From Acholeplasmatales bacterium (GTDB taxonomy: Bacteria > Bacillota_I > Bacilli_A > Acholeplasmatales > Anaeroplasmataceae): DNA of 11,589 nucleotides. The stretch's first letter is position 1, and the number at the start of each line of letters is the position of its first letter. Location: assembly GCA_900770055.1 (NCBI GenBank), contig CAAGJD010000087.1, positions 1-11,589 of the forward strand. The letters run 5' to 3'. Shown in pieces: positions 1 through 5,679 of the stretch. The translations under genes and the position numbers were made by a program. Under the pieces are notes generated by a model. It worked only from the letters and a program-made list of their open reading frames with translations, was not told where the DNA came from and ran no database searches.

Positions 1-2
1 AG

Positions 3-266
3 CAGGTTCAGGATTTTTATCCTACACCTGGTACGGCCTCAACATGTATGTATTACACAGGTATAGATCCTTTTAATAATGAAGAAGTATATGTACCTAG
101 AAATCCACATGAAAAGGCAATGCAAAGAGCATTAATGCAGTATAGATTACCTCAAAACTATGATTTGGTTTATGAGGCATTGGTTAAGGCAGGAAGAAAA
201 GATTTAATAGGCTATGATAAAAAATGCTTAATAAAGCCTAAAAATGGTATTGCTAAAGCAAAATAA
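3..266 (+). CDS. ygiQ: YgiQ family radical SAM protein, C-terminal fragment
   Basis: The reading frame is open from the left edge (codons from position 3) to TAA at 264-266, so only the last 87 residues of a much larger protein are present. The fragment reads QVQDFYPTPGTASTCMYYTG, followed by DPF, VYVPRNPHEKAMQRALMQY, NYDLVYEAL, GRKDLIG and a final CLI-P segment. This pattern is characteristic of the C-terminal region of the YgiQ/UPF0313 radical SAM family. The catalytic CxxxCxxC centre would lie upstream of the window and cannot be checked. The biochemical role of the family is not settled. An ATG at position 48 is internal to this frame and is not a start. The promoter for the next operon lies within the last codons of this gene. 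Confidence 0.88.
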   Translation, partial: QVQDFYPTPGTASTCMYYTGIDPFNNEEVYVPRNPHEKAMQRALMQYRLPQNYDLVYEALVKAGRKDLIGYDKKCLIKPKNGIAKAK

Positions 267-278
267 TTAGAGTATAAT
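250..278 (+). promoter_or_regulatory. Promoter of the mntP riboswitch operon
   Basis: A -35 box TTGCTA (250-255) and a perfect -10 box TATAAT (273-278) are separated by 17 bases. The expected transcription start is near 285, just before the conserved riboswitch core. The -35 box lies inside the end of the YgiQ coding region. Confidence 0.75.
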
Positions 279-283
279 TTTAG

Positions 284-404
284 TGCTTATAGGGGAGTAG
301 TTTGCTATTATAGTTACTGGTCTACATAATGGTTAATCCAGGCTCAGTATTAAAAAACGAGACTTATGCAAAATATTTTTTGCATTATCTCGTTTTATTT
401 TTTT
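284..404 (+). promoter_or_regulatory. yybP-ykoY manganese riboswitch with expression platform
   Basis: The leader carries hallmarks of the yybP-ykoY (Mn2+) aptamer in order: GGGGAGTAG at 292-300, GGTCTACA at 319-326, and CGAGAC at 358-363 followed by TTATGC. An outer helix is possible between 284-292 and 363-370 (TGC with GCA, plus flanking pairs, one bulge and one mismatch). An inner stem can pair ACTG 316-319 with CAGT 345-348. The 3' aptamer strand is also the 5' arm of the terminator at 354-404, so the two folds exclude each other. Metal binding should therefore prevent termination (an ON switch), as known for this class ahead of Mn exporters. The downstream gene is mntP, which fits the ligand. 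Confidence 0.87.
354..404 (+). terminator. Riboswitch-controlled intrinsic terminator
   Basis: AAAACGAGA (354-362) pairs with TCTCGTTTT (388-396). After a small internal loop, ATGCAAAA (366-373) pairs with TTTTGCAT (378-385), closing a 4-base loop. A T-rich run (393-404) follows, directly before the mntP ribosome binding site. Its 5' arm overlaps the conserved CGAGAC of the aptamer. Confidence 0.85.
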
Positions 405-416
405 GGAGGATGAAAG

Positions 417-998
417 ATGTTTATAACAATGAATATTCAATTTTTTATTACAAGTATCTTGTTAGGCGTTGGTCTTGCAATGGATGCAAGTGCAGTTTCT
501 ATGGCAAATGGATTAAATGAATCTAAGATGAAGATTAATAAAATATTATTAATTGCTTTTATGTTTGGCTTTTTTCAAGCATTAATGCCTTTAATTGGTT
601 ATTTATTAGGTCATGCAATATTAGAGCTAATAGAAACATTTATACCATGGATAGCTTTAATTTTATTAGGCTTTATTGGTGGGAAAATGCTTTATGAGGG
701 AATTAAAAATGATGAAGAGTCTGAAGTAAAAGCCTTAACCTTTAAGGTTTTAGTTGTTCAAGCTATTGCAACATCAATAGATGCACTTTCTGTAGGCTTT
801 ACATTTGCTGATTATTTGATTATTGAAGCCCTATTAGCTTGTGGAATAATTGCTTTTGTAACATTTATTATTTGTGTTTTATCAGTTTATATAGGAAAGA
901 AATTTGGTGATAAGCTAGGTAATAAGGCAGAAATATTAGGTGGTATTATTTTAATAGGTATCGGACTTGAAATTTTTATTACAGGTTTGTTTTTTTAG
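417..998 (+). CDS. mntP: MntP manganese efflux pump
   Basis: This 193-residue membrane protein exports Mn2+ and protects against manganese overload. It has the two-fold repeat layout of the MntP (former DUF204/YebN) family. One half carries GLAMDASAVSMANG (residues 19-32, Asp23) and the other ATSIDALSVGFTF (118-130, Asp122). The paired acidic residues sit in membrane helices and are expected to take part in metal transport. Six hydrophobic segments are visible, ending with ILGGIILIGIGLEIFITG. Length is normal for the family. The ATG at 417 is chosen because GGAGGA (405-410) lies six bases upstream; a second ATG at 429 has no such site. The gene is first behind a manganese riboswitch, so expression should rise with intracellular Mn2+. 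The next gene begins 42 bases downstream with no visible terminator between. Confidence 0.95.
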   Translation: MFITMNIQFFITSILLGVGLAMDASAVSMANGLNESKMKINKILLIAFMFGFFQALMPLIGYLLGHAILELIETFIPWIALILLGFIGGKMLYEGIKNDEESEVKALTFKVLVVQAIATSIDALSVGFTFADYLIIEALLACGIIAFVTFIICVLSVYIGKKFGDKLGNKAEILGGIILIGIGLEIFITGLFF

Positions 999-1040
999 TG
1001 GAATTTATTTATATATTTTTGAATTAGTAGGTTTGGTGAT

Positions 1041-1802
1041 ATGATGATATTAGTAGGCTATTTTGTAATATATACATATATTTTGCTTATGACATTTGTT
1101 GTAGGTGAATTTATTAGAAAAAAATCTAATGTTGAAATGTCTAGAAAAGTAATACATATCTCTTTATTTATGGTTTGGTTCTTTATTGATATTTTTTTTA
1201 AAAATACTATTCATCAAATTATCATTTCCTCAAGCTTTTTAGTAGCTAACATAATATCTTATAAATTTAAATTGTTTAAATCAATTGAAAGAGAAGATAG
1301 TAATCATTTTGGTACTATTTATTTTGCGTTAGCTTTATTAATTATTTATACTGTAGCATTCTTTTTTGAAGACTTATATATACATACAGGCCCTGCAGTT
1401 ATGTGTCTTACTTTTGGTGATGGCGCTGCCTCAGTATTTGGTCATTTAGTAAAATCTAAAAGAATTACTAAAGATAAATCCTTATCTGGTTTTATTTCAT
1501 GTGCTATTGGTAGTTTAATTGGTATGTTGTTTTTAAAATGTACTGCATTTAATGAATTTGATTTAGTTAGTGTTATTTTATTATCTGTAATATGTGCTAT
1601 TGTTGAGCTTGTTGGAAAGGGCTTAGATAATTTTTCGATTGTCTTTACAGTATTTTTATTAAGCTACTTACTTTATATAGAAAATACAATAATAATACAA
1701 ATAGTTTTAATTTGTTTTATTTTATTAATTGTTGCGATTTACATATTAAAATATTATAGAAACAATGTGGTGAATTATGAAAGAAGAAATAAAAAAGCTT
1801 AA
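1041..1802 (+). CDS. Polyprenol/diacylglycerol kinase-like membrane protein (SEC59/phytol kinase superfamily)
   Basis: This 253-residue protein has about seven or eight membrane segments. Its motifs fit the dolichol/phytol kinase and CTP-transferase-like superfamily (COG0170): E-xx-RK-xx-H near the N-terminus (Glu32, Arg35, Lys36, His39), FGDGAASVFG (125-134), KSLSGF (146-151), and E189 followed by GLDN (194-197). Known members phosphorylate a membrane alcohol such as dolichol, phytol or diacylglycerol, often with CTP. The substrate here cannot be told, and a CDP-lipid synthase-like role is not excluded. The start is ATG 1041 or the adjacent ATG 1044, behind a weak GGTG. The gene follows mntP closely with no visible promoter, so it is probably cotranscribed and under the manganese riboswitch. 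The following gene overlaps its last 26 bases. Confidence 0.75.
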   Translation: MMILVGYFVIYTYILLMTFVVGEFIRKKSNVEMSRKVIHISLFMVWFFIDIFFKNTIHQIIISSSFLVANIISYKFKLFKSIEREDSNHFGTIYFALALLIIYTVAFFFEDLYIHTGPAVMCLTFGDGAASVFGHLVKSKRITKDKSLSGFISCAIGSLIGMLFLKCTAFNEFDLVSVILLSVICAIVELVGKGLDNFSIVFTVFLLSYLLYIENTIIIQIVLICFILLIVAIYILKYYRNNVVNYERRNKKA

Positions 1803-2361
1803 TGATATGGAAAAACTTCTTAAGGACTTTGTAGGATTAGTCGTTAAGAAACATAATAATTTATCTCGTGAGGTAGTTTTTTCTGGTATGGTTGTGAAAA
1901 AGGCTATAGATATTTTAGCTATGAGTGAATATGCTTTAAAGAATAGTATTATAAGTGTACAAATATCATTATTAAGATTAATGTGTGATAATTGTTTAGC
2001 TGTTGAGGCAGCACAAGAGCTTGGCTTAGTTAAAATGATGGAGCTTATTAATACAAATCAAAGAGTATCAGCTATTATGCTAGATGAAGAACAAAATATG
2101 AGTGATGGATATTTAAAAAGACGTGTATCAGAAAGATATTCAGGTTTCGATAGATTATATAGATTTGCGTGTGATGGTGTGCATTTTTCAAAACAAGCAA
2201 TGGCTGGAGCCTTTTATAAGGATAATGATGGTTTAATTAACATCAATATTAATATTGGAAATCCAGAGCTAAGAGATGAATTAGTTTCAAATAATAATTC
2301 TATGATTACTTTATGTAAAGTATTACTAGATATGCTAAAAAAACTTTGTTTTGCAAATTAA
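1777..2361 (+). CDS. Hypothetical helical protein, unknown function
   Basis: I do not recognise this 194-residue protein with confidence. It is soluble, mostly helical, and has no signal peptide or membrane segment. Visible features are a charged N-terminal helix, ISLLRLMCDNCLAVEAA (residues 73-89), and a later stretch ending CDGVHFSKQAMAGAF. The arrangement Arg-Leu-x-x-Asp-Asn followed about 60 residues later by an aromatic-rich helix ending GVHFS resembles uncharacterised helical proteins of the DUF5677/HEPN-like type. That link is from memory of the pattern only. The ATG at 1777 lies inside the end of the kinase-like gene (26-base overlap) and has GGTG at 1768-1771 ahead of it; ATG 1807 is an alternative. 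The overlap suggests translational coupling and membership of the mntP operon. Confidence 0.7.
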   Translation: MKEEIKKLNDMEKLLKDFVGLVVKKHNNLSREVVFSGMVVKKAIDILAMSEYALKNSIISVQISLLRLMCDNCLAVEAAQELGLVKMMELINTNQRVSAIMLDEEQNMSDGYLKRRVSERYSGFDRLYRFACDGVHFSKQAMAGAFYKDNDGLINININIGNPELRDELVSNNNSMITLCKVLLDMLKKLCFAN

Positions 2362-2379
2362 TATACGCATATGTAGAAT

Positions 2380-2408
2380 TTGACAAAATACTATATATGT
2401 GCTATACT
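2380..2408 (+). promoter_or_regulatory. Extended -10 promoter of the diguanylate cyclase gene
   Basis: A perfect TTGACA (2380-2385), a 17-base spacer and TATACT (2403-2408) preceded by TGC (extended -10) are present. The expected start is near 2415, giving a leader of about 45 bases. This separates the gene from the mntP operon, although no terminator is visible between them and readthrough is possible. Confidence 0.85.
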
Positions 2409-2458
2409 TGAAGAAATAATATTCGATTTAAATTTTAATAATATGGGGGTCAAATACA

Positions 2459-3544
2459 ATGTATGAAGACAAATTTTTAACTAATGAATTTTTTAAGGAC
2501 CAAGATATGCAATATTGTTTCGATGTATTAACTAAGGTTTTAAATAGAGAAATGATTACTACCTATTTAAAATATCTTATTGAAAATAAGAAGCCTTTTA
2601 CATTGTGTCTATGTGATGTTGATAATTTTAAAAGAGTTAATGACACATATGGACATATGACAGGGGATGAGGTTTTATATACTGTGGCAAATTTAATAGT
2701 AAGTTCAGTTAATGATAAAGGCCTTGTTGGACGCTATGGTGGCGATGAATTTATGATCATTTTAGAGGGTATAACTGAATATAATGATGTTTGGTCAATT
2801 TGTCATAAAATCAATGTTGCTGCCGCAAAGCTTCAATTCGAGGAACTTGAGGATTTACATGTCACATTAACTACTGGTATTTCTAGATATCCTTTAGATG
2901 GAGCTAATTATGAAGAGCTTTTAGGTACTGCAGATAAGGCATTATATCGTGGTAAAATGAAGGGAAGAAATTGCTTTATTATTTATCTTGCTGCAAAGCA
3001 TGCTGATATTATGCTTAAATCTGATAAAGAATTAGGCTATAATTCAATGGAAATGATTTCTAGAGTGTTTAAAATATTATCCGTAGATAGAGAAATAAAG
3101 GATAGTGTTAGTGCAGTTTTAAGATTCTTATCTACTAGCTTAATGGTAAATCATATATGCATTGATTCTATGAATGGTATTTGTGAATCAATTGTTCACA
3201 AATTGTCTAATGTAAAAAAATTTAAGCATATTGATTTAGAAATGTTGCTTAGTAATATGAATTCATCTGGAATTGCCTTTGTTAATCAAAGAAGAACGCT
3301 TCAACAAATTGGAAAGCTTGATTATCATAAGGTACTAAAGGAACAATCTATTACTTCTATATGTACTGTTAAAATAGAATGTAATGGTTTTACTTATGGA
3401 GTTTTACGTGCTGAAAGTGCAACAAATAGAGTATGGCAATCATATGAAATGGATTTATTTGTTACTGCAGCTAAACTTATAGGATTATTGTTATATAAAT
3501 CAAATTTAACTTTAGATGATGTTTATTTTGGAAATAAAAAGTAA
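2459..3544 (+). CDS. Diguanylate cyclase with GGDEF then GAF-like domain
   Basis: This 361-residue soluble enzyme is predicted to make cyclic di-GMP from two GTP. The GGDEF domain comes first (about 20-178): D-x-LT-xxx-NR at 22-30, CDVDNFKRVNDTYGHMTGD (52-70; metal ligand Asp53), intact GGDEF at 94-98, and the closing ADKALYRGKMKGRN (158-171). The catalytic residues look complete, so it should be active. The inhibitory RxxD site expected just before GGDEF is absent (NDKG at 85-88), so product feedback at that site is unlikely. Residues about 190-350 look like a GAF-type sensor (ending near FTYGVLRAES and a final helix), but no ligand residues can be named. No membrane segment is present. The ATG at 2459 follows GGGGG (2445-2449). 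The gene has its own promoter and terminator. Confidence 0.9.
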   Translation: MYEDKFLTNEFFKDQDMQYCFDVLTKVLNREMITTYLKYLIENKKPFTLCLCDVDNFKRVNDTYGHMTGDEVLYTVANLIVSSVNDKGLVGRYGGDEFMIILEGITEYNDVWSICHKINVAAAKLQFEELEDLHVTLTTGISRYPLDGANYEELLGTADKALYRGKMKGRNCFIIYLAAKHADIMLKSDKELGYNSMEMISRVFKILSVDREIKDSVSAVLRFLSTSLMVNHICIDSMNGICESIVHKLSNVKKFKHIDLEMLLSNMNSSGIAFVNQRRTLQQIGKLDYHKVLKEQSITSICTVKIECNGFTYGVLRAESATNRVWQSYEMDLFVTAAKLIGLLLYKSNLTLDDVYFGNKK

Positions 3545-3550
3545 TATATT

Positions 3551-3574
3551 GGCTCACAAATGTGAGCCTTTTAT
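3551..3574 (+). terminator. Terminator of the GGDEF gene
   Basis: GGCTCAC (3551-3557) pairs with GTGAGCC (3562-3568) around a four-base loop, followed by TTTTAT. It begins seven bases after the stop codon and faces the convergent ispG. Confidence 0.85.
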
Positions 3575-3578
3575 AATG

Positions 3579-3600
3579 AAAAAAGCAGGATTAACCTGCT
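3579..3600 (-). terminator. Terminator of ispG
   Basis: Read on the minus strand, AGCAGG pairs with CCTGCT (arms at 3595-3600 and 3584-3589, five-base loop), followed by five T residues (3583 to 3579). The first base of the hairpin is the last base of the ispG stop codon. Confidence 0.78.
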
Positions 3601-4637
3601 TAAAATTCATCGATTTCCTTTTTTAATTCAGAAATGATATCTTTTTCTTTAATTTTTCTTACTATAACTCCCTTTTTAAAGATTATAGCCTCACCTTTAC
3701 CACCAGCGATACCTAAGTCAGCCTCCTTAGCCTCACCAGGACCGTTTACGGCACAACCCATTACGGCAACGTGAATTTTCTTTTTTACTGTGTGAAGATA
3801 TTCTTCAATCTCTTTAGCGATTGGTATTAAATCTATTTGTGTCCTACCACAAGTTGGACAGCTTGTAAGCTTTGGAACATTTTCAATTAGTCCTAACTCA
3901 TTTAGGATTTCCTTTGCAGCCATTACTTCAAGCTTAGGGTCATCTGTTAATGATACTCTTATCGTATTACCAATTCCTAAATCCAATATTTTAGATATTC
4001 CAATTGAAGAAGCTATTAATCCCTTAAAGCTTGTACCTGCTTCAGTAATCCCTACATGAAGTGGATAATCAAATTCCTTTGCAGCAAGCTCATAAGCTTG
4101 TAATGTCAATTCTGTATTAGAAGCCTTAAGTGATAGTATAATATCATCAAAATTTAGTTCTTTTAATATATCTATATGCATTTTTGCAGCTTTAATCATA
4201 TTTATAGCAGTAGGCTTCATACCATTTGGTAAAGACCCGGCATTTACACCAATTCTAATTGGTATTTCTTTTTCTTTACAAAGATTAACAATTTCTTTGA
4301 TTTTTTCTTTATTTGAAATGTTACCAGGGTTTAGTCTGATTTTATCTACGCCCTCTTTTATAGCAATTATAGCAAGTTCAGGGTCAAAATGAATGTCTGC
4401 AACTAATGGTATATTGATTTCTTTTTTTATTTTAGATATTGAATAAGCATCTTCTTTATCTAGTACAGCTACTCTAATAATTTGGCAGCCTAACTCTTCA
4501 AGCTTTTTGATTTGATTTACTGTAGCCTTTACATCCTTCGTCTTGGTATTAGTCATGCTTTGAATAATTATATTATTAGTGCCACCTATGTATAAATTTC
4601 CGATTTTTATTTTTTTTGTTTCATTTCTTAAAAACAT
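3600..4637 (-). CDS. ispG: (E)-4-hydroxy-3-methylbut-2-enyl-diphosphate synthase IspG
   Basis: IspG (GcpE) is the [4Fe-4S] enzyme of the MEP isoprenoid pathway; it turns methylerythritol cyclodiphosphate into HMBPP. The protein opens with a TIM-barrel half containing VGNLYIGG-like and IIIQSMTNTKTKDV segments, then PLVADIHFDP and DKIRLNPGN. It ends with the cluster domain: SCPTCGRTQIDL (Cys260, Cys263) and GCAVNGPGEAKEADLGIAGG (Cys295, Glu302), numbered from ATG 4637. These are the three Cys and one Glu cluster ligands. The length of 345 residues is normal for the short bacterial form. ATG 4637 is chosen because GGTG (4647-4644) lies six bases upstream; extending to GTG 4646 or TTG 4649 would swallow that site. 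The gene stands alone on the minus strand, divergent from rpmG. Confidence 0.95.
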   Translation of the reverse strand: MFLRNETKKIKIGNLYIGGTNNIIIQSMTNTKTKDVKATVNQIKKLEELGCQIIRVAVLDKEDAYSISKIKKEINIPLVADIHFDPELAIIAIKEGVDKIRLNPGNISNKEKIKEIVNLCKEKEIPIRIGVNAGSLPNGMKPTAINMIKAAKMHIDILKELNFDDIILSLKASNTELTLQAYELAAKEFDYPLHVGITEAGTSFKGLIASSIGISKILDLGIGNTIRVSLTDDPKLEVMAAKEILNELGLIENVPKLTSCPTCGRTQIDLIPIAKEIEEYLHTVKKKIHVAVMGCAVNGPGEAKEADLGIAGGKGEAIIFKKGVIVRKIKEKDIISELKKEIDEF

Positions 4638-4653
4638 ATTTATCACCAAATAA

Positions 4654-4684
4654 ATTATACTATAAAAATAAGGAAACTTGTGAA
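4654..4684 (-). promoter_or_regulatory. Possible ispG promoter
   Basis: On the minus strand a perfect TATAAT (4659 to 4654) lies 16 bases before the ispG start. The best -35 match, TTCACA (4684 to 4679), is 19 bases away, longer than ideal. The -10 box is convincing and the -35 is not. The implied leader is only about 10 bases and would barely contain the ribosome binding site. Confidence 0.45.
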
Positions 4685-4701
4685 AAAAATAAAAATTGTT
4701 G

Positions 4702-4730
4702 TTGAAAAGTGATTTTTGTTTTGCTATAAT
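4702..4730 (+). promoter_or_regulatory. rpmG promoter, extended -10
   Basis: TTGAAA (4702-4707), a 17-base spacer and TATAAT (4725-4730) preceded by TGC form a near-consensus promoter. Start is expected near 4737, about 33 bases before the rpmG ATG. It is divergent from the ispG promoter. Confidence 0.85.
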
Positions 4731-4769
4731 AGGTAAGGAAAGTAATCTTTAAGTCTGGAGGGAAGAAAT

Positions 4770-4919
4770 ATGCGTGACTTAGTTAAGTTAATTTGTACTG
4801 ATTGCAAGAACGAAAATTATTATACAGACAAAAATAAAAAGACAACTCCTGAAAGAATGGAGATTAAGAAATATTGTCCTTTTTGCCGCAAGCACACTGT
4901 GCATAAGGAAAAGAAGTAA
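4770..4919 (+). CDS. rpmG: 50S ribosomal protein L33 (zinc-binding form)
   Basis: This is a short gene of 49 codons plus TAA. The product begins MRDLVKLICTDCKNENYYT, continues through an NKKTTPERMEIKKY segment, and ends CPFCRKHTVHKEKK. It matches bacterial L33 in length and pattern. Cys9, Cys12, Cys36 and Cys39 form two CxxC pairs, so this is the zinc-binding (C+) form rather than the Cys-free paralogue made under zinc shortage. A strong GGAGG (4757-4761) sits eight bases before the ATG. It has its own promoter and terminator. In many Firmicutes L33 is followed by secE and nusG; here it is followed by an unrelated hydrolase. Confidence 0.95.
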   Translation: MRDLVKLICTDCKNENYYTDKNKKTTPERMEIKKYCPFCRKHTVHKEKK

Positions 4920-4935
4920 TAATTTACAGATTTAG

Positions 4936-4969
4936 AGTCCTATTTAAGGGCTTTTTTTCTTTTTTCTTT
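4936..4969 (+). terminator. rpmG terminator
   Basis: A short stem AGTCC (4936-4940) with GGGCT (4948-4952, one G-T wobble) is followed by a long T-rich run to 4969. The stem is weak but the T-tract is excellent. Confidence 0.7.
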
Positions 4970-4970
4970 G

Positions 4971-4979
4971 TGTTATAAT
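4971..4979 (+). promoter_or_regulatory. Extended -10 promoter of the hydrolase gene
   Basis: TGT directly precedes TATAAT (4974-4979). No -35 box is recognisable because the expected position falls in the T-tract of the rpmG terminator, so this would be an extended -10 promoter. The start is expected near 4986, only about 19 bases before the chosen ATG. Confidence 0.55.
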
Positions 4980-5004
4980 TGATTTTATAAAGGTGGTTAT
5001 AAAA

Positions 5005-5619
5005 ATGATAGAAACAATTACAACAGGTAGTTATGCGACAAATAGTTATATTATTTCTAATGACAAAAAGGAATGTATTATTGTAGACCCTGGTCTAAAT
5101 TATAAGGAAGCTTCTTTATATATTAAATCTAAGTATACTCCTAAGGCTGTTTTCTTAACTCATTGTCACTTTGATCATATTGATGGCATCGAGTATTTTA
5201 TGGATTTACCAATATATATTCATAAGCTTGATGAAGAAGGACTTTATGATAATGTTTTATCTTTGTATTATATGATGAATAGATGTGCTCCATTTTCTAA
5301 AGGTGATTTAGATATTAGAACAGTTGAAGATGGCGATATTATATCTATAATAGGTTATGAATTTAAGGTTTATCATACACCAGGACATACTAATGGAAGC
5401 TGTGTGTTTTTCTTTGATAATAATTTATTATCAGGTGATACTTTATTTAGAGGAAGCTGTGGAAGAGTAGATTTTCCATCTGGCGATGCTAGTAAAATGG
5501 AAAAAAGTTTGAAAAAAATAATTGCGAAATTTGATGATAATGTAAAATGCTATCCAGGTCATGAGGGAGAGACTACTATTGGCTTTGAAAGAAAAAATAA
5601 CCCATTTATTAATAATTAA
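5005..5619 (+). CDS. Metallo-beta-lactamase-fold hydrolase, glyoxalase II-like
   Basis: This 204-residue cytoplasmic enzyme has the complete binuclear metal site of the metallo-beta-lactamase fold. THCHFDHIDG (52-61) gives His53, His55, Asp57 and His58. HTPGHTNGS (124-132) gives His128, SGDTLF (143-148) gives Asp145, and YPGH (183-186) gives His186. The order and spacing, with GRVDFPSGD and the C-terminal NNPF, match the short glyoxalase II-like (YcbL type) hydrolases. The likely chemistry is hydrolysis of a thioester or similar bond; the substrate is unknown. It lacks the C-terminal substrate domain of classical GloB. ATG 5005 is chosen because AGGTGG (4991-4996) lies eight bases upstream; the in-frame GTG at 4993 lies inside that site. 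It sits between rpmG and asnA with its own weak promoter. Confidence 0.88.
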   Translation: MIETITTGSYATNSYIISNDKKECIIVDPGLNYKEASLYIKSKYTPKAVFLTHCHFDHIDGIEYFMDLPIYIHKLDEEGLYDNVLSLYYMMNRCAPFSKGDLDIRTVEDGDIISIIGYEFKVYHTPGHTNGSCVFFFDNNLLSGDTLFRGSCGRVDFPSGDASKMEKSLKKIIAKFDDNVKCYPGHEGETTIGFERKNNPFINN

Positions 5620-5648
5620 TTTACTTGTTTTTATCTTTATGGTATAAT
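5620..5648 (+). promoter_or_regulatory. asnA promoter, extended -10
   Basis: TTTACT (5620-5625), a 17-base spacer and TATAAT (5643-5648) preceded by TGG form a good promoter starting right after the hydrolase stop codon. The start is expected near 5655, leaving about 25 bases of leader. That is too short for a T-box or other large attenuator. Confidence 0.75.
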
Positions 5649-5679
5649 TTTTTTAATGTTTTCACAAGGAGAGATGTAT

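Noticed and set aside
329..520. Open frame overlapping the riboswitch and mntP start
   Set aside because: It runs through the aptamer and terminator and is out of frame with the well-supported mntP.
5620..5679. T-box or amino-acid attenuator before asnA
   Set aside because: The leader is only about 25 bases after the predicted transcription start, with no T-box core or terminator.
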